A stretch of 64,000 nucleotides of DNA from Siphonodentalium dalli (lineage: Eukaryota > Mollusca > Scaphopoda > Gadilida > Siphonodentaliidae): assembly GCA_032622095.1 (NCBI GenBank), contig CP136069.1:155549043-155613042 (forward strand), written 5' to 3'. Under the pieces are notes generated by a model, which ran no database searches, was not told the origin of the DNA, and saw only the letters and a list, made by a program, of their open reading frames with translations. Numbering within the stretch: the first letter of the stretch is position 1; each line of letters opens with the position of its first letter. Below, piece after piece: positions 60,010 to 64,000 of this stretch. The translations under genes and the position numbers were made by a program.

Positions 60010-61340
60010 TCAATATGCAATCTAATTTTACATCATAATTGGTTCTGTTGCCTTGAAATTTAACTGTATGCTTGGCAGAAATCGATACCCTTGTTAAACT
60101 ACATGTACATGTTGTGTCACTCCAAATCACCAACACAATATATAAAACATGTATATGAATTTGTTTGTCAGGCAGCATCACTTCTCCCGTATGTCAAGTC
60201 TTGGCTAAACTATAATTTCTAAATACATCTATAATCTAACAGAGAGGAAAATGTGTTTTCGTTAAAAACATCTCATACATGCAATCGCAATTGTAGCATA
60301 CATTTTATCTGAAGAGTGCATGGTGTTGCGATATTTATAGAGAATGAGCCGAATGGTTCCTTAGAACTTAATCCTCATTCAACGTTTATGACCATGCAGG
60401 CTAGAATATAAAGGGAGGCCAGTCTATCCAACTGGTCACTTAGATCTCAGCTCCCAATATACCACGCGAGGACCGAGCGATGATGGTCGGCTGCCTGGTG
60501 GGTTGCTAATCATCGAAAGGAAATGAGAAATTATTGTTGCTGTTTGAAATCGAACAGTCATTAAACTGATATCCTTTGGTCACTTATATGTGTACAATCT
60601 CCAGAAAGTGGTCTAACAGCGTGCATGATGGAAATGTAGACCATGGATGTCTCGGGTTTCGCCGCGGACAACTGGGTTTCAGTGACAAATATAATGAGTT
60701 CCGCATCGTCCCCATTCACCGCCATATTTGATGACGTCATCATCAAGGCATAACAAGTATTAGGTTAATAAACAGATTGCGTATGTTGTTGTTGTAACTG
60801 GAGGTCTAGAACCTGAACCCATCTTTAAAGGCATCAGTATACTGTTCCAGAAACGATTTTATTCAATTTTGGAGAAAACGTCTGCAGCTTCTGGAATTTG
60901 CAATGTCGGTACGCGTACTGCACGTATGTCTTTGTTTTGTTGACACCGACGACTGACGATATATGAGCATGAGTGGATTTATTGGTTCAGTATGATGTGT
61001 GTATTGCTTCATATTTATGTGTGTATGAACACATTATTATTTCTTATCGAAATGGACATGCTATGATCAGACTGACACAATGAGATGTCTGAAATCACAA
61101 GGGCAGCATAAACCTAGGCATTCATTGGGAGTTTGTTATCAGATTCAGAACATGTAATTTTGCCATATAGGAGTTACAGATTTCCAGCGCTTTCTTAACC
61201 TTCGTGGCTCAATCAAGCATTTCCTGCAGTATTATATATCCAGTCTGAGAATCCCAATTTTGAATACACAGAGGCTCAATATATCCCCTACCGATTTATT
61301 TCGGTTCTGTGATAACATTGCACATATACATATATATCTA
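60010..61340. other. Nothing recognised
   Basis: No supported gene, RNA or repeat. Confidence 0.35.
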
Positions 61341-61342
61341 CT

Positions 61343-61961
61343 TACTAGCCGATGAGCCCGACGTTGTCCGGGCTATTCAAAAACCAAATTTCAAGTCGAT
61401 AGCTCCACCCCTTTCCGAGATCTGGTCTGCGCGAAGCTGGCGTCGCACGGGCTCGGCGACCCGATAAAATTCGTATCCGGGGCAAGATACATTAACATAG
61501 CAAATTTCAAGTCGATAGCTCCACCCGTTTCCGAGATCTCGTCTGCGCATGCGCGAAGCTGGCGTCGCACGGGCTCGGCGACCCGATAAAATTCGTATCC
61601 GGGGCAAGATACATTCACATAGCAAATTTCAAGTCGATAGCTCCACCCGTTTCCGAGATCTCGTCTGCGCATGCGCGAAGCTGGTGTCGCACGGGCTCGG
61701 CGACCCGATAAAATTCGTATCCGGGGCAAGATACCCTCACATAGCAAATTTCAAGTCGATAGCTCCACCCGTTTCCGAGATCTCGTCTGCGCATGCGCGA
61801 AGCGGGCGCCGCACGGGCTCGCCAATACGACAACGTCCACCGCCTGGTCAAACTACACACACGTACCAAGTTTCGTCCCGATCGGTCGAGAATCGTAGAT
61901 TTGTATAAATGACAGACAGACAAACATACATACAGACAGAGGTCTTCAAAATATATATGAG
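61343..61961 (+). mobile_element. GC-rich element with 122-bp subunits, copy 1 of 3
   Basis: Head actagccgatgagcccgacg with ttgtccgggct; body of 122-bp units (gcgcatgcgcgaagctggcg, acccgataaaattcgtatcc, aaatttcaagtcgatagctc); tail aagtttcgtcccgatcggtc, a gacagaca run and ggtcttcaaaatatatatga. No coding frame beyond the repeat's own. Confidence 0.88.
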
Positions 61962-62751
61962 ACTAGCCGATGAGCCCGACGTTGTCCGGACTATTCAAAA
62001 ACCAACTTTCAAGTCGATAGCTCTACCCAACCCGATGTTGTCCGGGCTATTAAAAAAACAAATTTCAAGTCGATAGCTCTAACCGTTTCCGAGATCTGGT
62101 CTGCGCATGCGCGAAGCTGGCGTCACACGGGCTCGGCGACCCGATAAAATTCGTATCCGGGGCAAGATACATTCACATACCAAATTTCAAGTCGATAGCT
62201 CCACCCGTTTCCGAGATCTCGTCTGCGCATGCGCGAAGCTGGCGTCGCAGGGCTCGGCGACCCGATAAAATTCGTATCCGGGGCAAGATACATTCACATA
62301 GCAAATTTCAAGTCGATAGCTCCACCCGTTTCCGAGATCTCGTTGTCCGGGCTATTCGACCCGATAAAATTCGTATCCGGGGCAAGATACATTCACATAC
62401 CAAATTTCAAGTCGATAGCTCCACCCGTTTCCGAGATCTCGTCTGCGCATGCGCGAAGCTGGAGTCGCACGGGCTCGGCGACCCGATACAATTTGTACCC
62501 GGCGCAAGATACATTCACATAGCAAATTTCAAGTCGATAGCTCCACCCGTTCCCGAGATCTCGTCTGCGCATGCGCGAAGCGGACGCCGCACGGGCTCGC
62601 CAATACGACAACGTTCACCGCCTGATCAAACTACACACACGTACCAAGTTTCGTCCCGATCGGTCGAGAATCGTAGATTTGTATTAATGACAAACAAACA
62701 AACAAACAAACAAACATACATACAGACAGAGGTCTTCAAAATATATATGAG
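61962..62751 (+). mobile_element. GC-rich element with 122-bp subunits, copy 2 of 3
   Basis: Same head, subunits and tail; the head is partly duplicated (cccgatgttgtccgggctat near 62031) and again near 62343. Confidence 0.88.
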
Positions 62752-63433
62752 ACTAGCCGATGAGCCCGACGTTGTCCGGGCTATTCAAAAACCAAATTTC
62801 AAGTCGATAGCTCTACCCAGCGCTACTCAAAAACCAAATTTCAAGTCGATGGCTCTACCCGTTTCCTAGATCTGGTCTGCGCATGCGCGAAGCTGGCGTC
62901 GCACGGGCTCGGCGACCCAATAAAATTTGTATCCGGGGCAAGTTACATTCACATAGCAAATTTCAAGTCGATAGCTCCACCCGTTTCCGAGATCTCGTCT
63001 GCGCATGCGCGAACCTGGCGTCGCACGGGCTCGGCGACCCGATAAAATTCGTATCCGGGGAAAGATACATTCACATACCAAATTTCAAGTCGATAGCTCC
63101 ACCCGTTGCCGAGATCTCGTCTGCGCATGCGCGAAGCTGGCGTCGCACGGGCTCGGCGACCCGATAAAATTCGCATCCGGGGCAAGATACATTCACATAC
63201 CAAATATCAAGTCGATAGCTCCACCCGTTTCCGAGATCTCGTCTGCGCATGCGCGAAGCGGGCGCCGCACGGGCTCGCCAATACGACAACGTTCACCGCC
63301 TGGTCAAACTACACACACGTACCAAGTTTCGTCCCGATCGGTCGAGAATCGTAGATTTGTATAAATGACAGACAGACAAACAGACAAACAAACAAACATA
63401 CATACAGACAGAGGTCTTCAAAATATATATGAG
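62752..63433 (+). mobile_element. GC-rich element with 122-bp subunits, copy 3 of 3
   Basis: Same structure, directly joined head-to-tail to copy 2; ends gtcttcaaaatatatatgag at about 63433. Confidence 0.88.
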
Positions 63434-64000
63434 ATATCATGTATGTATTAAAATGTATATATATGCACACACTTTAAAACCACAAAACAGGAAGTAAAAC
63501 ACGTTGTAGGGAGGGGTCCCATATTTATTGTGTACAATATATCGTATAGAAAGTATTGTAAATATGTTATGCAAGTTTATATAGACATTAATTTGTGTGT
63601 TTTGCAATCAAGCAATCAAGCAATACCACAACATGCAATTACACAATGCCCCAACGATTAACAAACTCAGCAGTCGATCACGGATTCAAACAAAGATCAT
63701 CGGTCGTTAATCATCACCCGCAGTAATGAGAAATCATGAACGCAATTTAAAATCAAATCTAAATTTAATCGATAATGCCGATTGATCAAGCATGGCTGTT
63801 TGAAGTAGATTCATTCATATAAGCAGACCCGTAATCTTGATGCCTATAGTTCCAGGACGAGACCAGGGTTTCGCGGGGCAGACTCTGACGTTTCGTGATT
63901 GAGTGTTCAATTTAACACGTTCTCGGAAAATCTCGTGATAAATGGATGGATTTGTTTGAGGGACAGCTTTAAAAATTAGTTTCGCAGTGTGAAAAACGAA
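63434..64000. other. Nothing recognised
   Basis: AT-rich to the window end; no supported feature. Confidence 0.35.

Noticed and set aside
61391-63364. Many overlapping frames of 70-119 codons on both strands
   Set aside because: All are readings through the 122-bp GC-rich subunits; the frame changes between copies and there is no start or splice context.

Overview
The window is animal nuclear DNA: AT-rich, intron-rich and dense with short non-autonomous transposons and satellites. No prokaryotic operon, rRNA, tRNA gene or CRISPR array is visible. A modular receptor phosphatase, bivalve- or lophotrochozoan-style repeats (AGGGCCATAACTC and TTGACCTTGA motifs with GACA/GGAC tails) and foldback elements suggest a marine invertebrate. 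I cannot name the phylum with confidence.

One large minus-strand gene dominates the left two thirds (about 1.66-44.4 kb) and leaves the window on the left. I assembled 22 exons by hand from protein motifs, GT-AG splice sites and reading phase. All 21 junctions agree in phase and total 3,393 nt (1,131 codons). From N- to C-terminus it encodes an unassigned segment, EGF, kringle, EGF, EGF, Ig-like, four fibronectin III (FN3) repeats, a membrane-proximal domain of the type found in R2B-class receptor phosphatases, a stalk, one transmembrane helix, a juxtamembrane region and the first third of a protein tyrosine phosphatase (PTP) domain (YDHTRV, DYINANYIDGY, AAQGP, WRMVW). The HCX5R catalytic loop should lie left of position 1. 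A kringle in a receptor phosphatase is unusual and is the main biological finding. The pTyr-loop KNRY motif also appears altered to KGHF.

The introns carry most of the repeats: a 40-bp satellite (4.6-5.9 kb), an 89-bp array built from the acceptor and 5' half of the transmembrane exon (9.96-10.7 kb), at least six TTAA-flanked foldback families (piggyBac-like target site), a TA-flanked CAGTAATGCC foldback family in seven copies, and a ~67-bp hairpin cassette that recurs inside elements with different terminal repeats. Two LINE 3'-end fragments flank the kringle exon in opposite orientations.

From 44.4 to 64 kb I find no secure gene. That part holds minisatellites, more TTAA elements, a block related to GACCTTGAA repeats and, at 61.3-63.4 kb, three head-to-tail copies of a GC-rich element built from 122-bp subunits. 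A few weak exon-like stretches (45.6, 53.3-53.7, 55.85 kb) are listed at low confidence.
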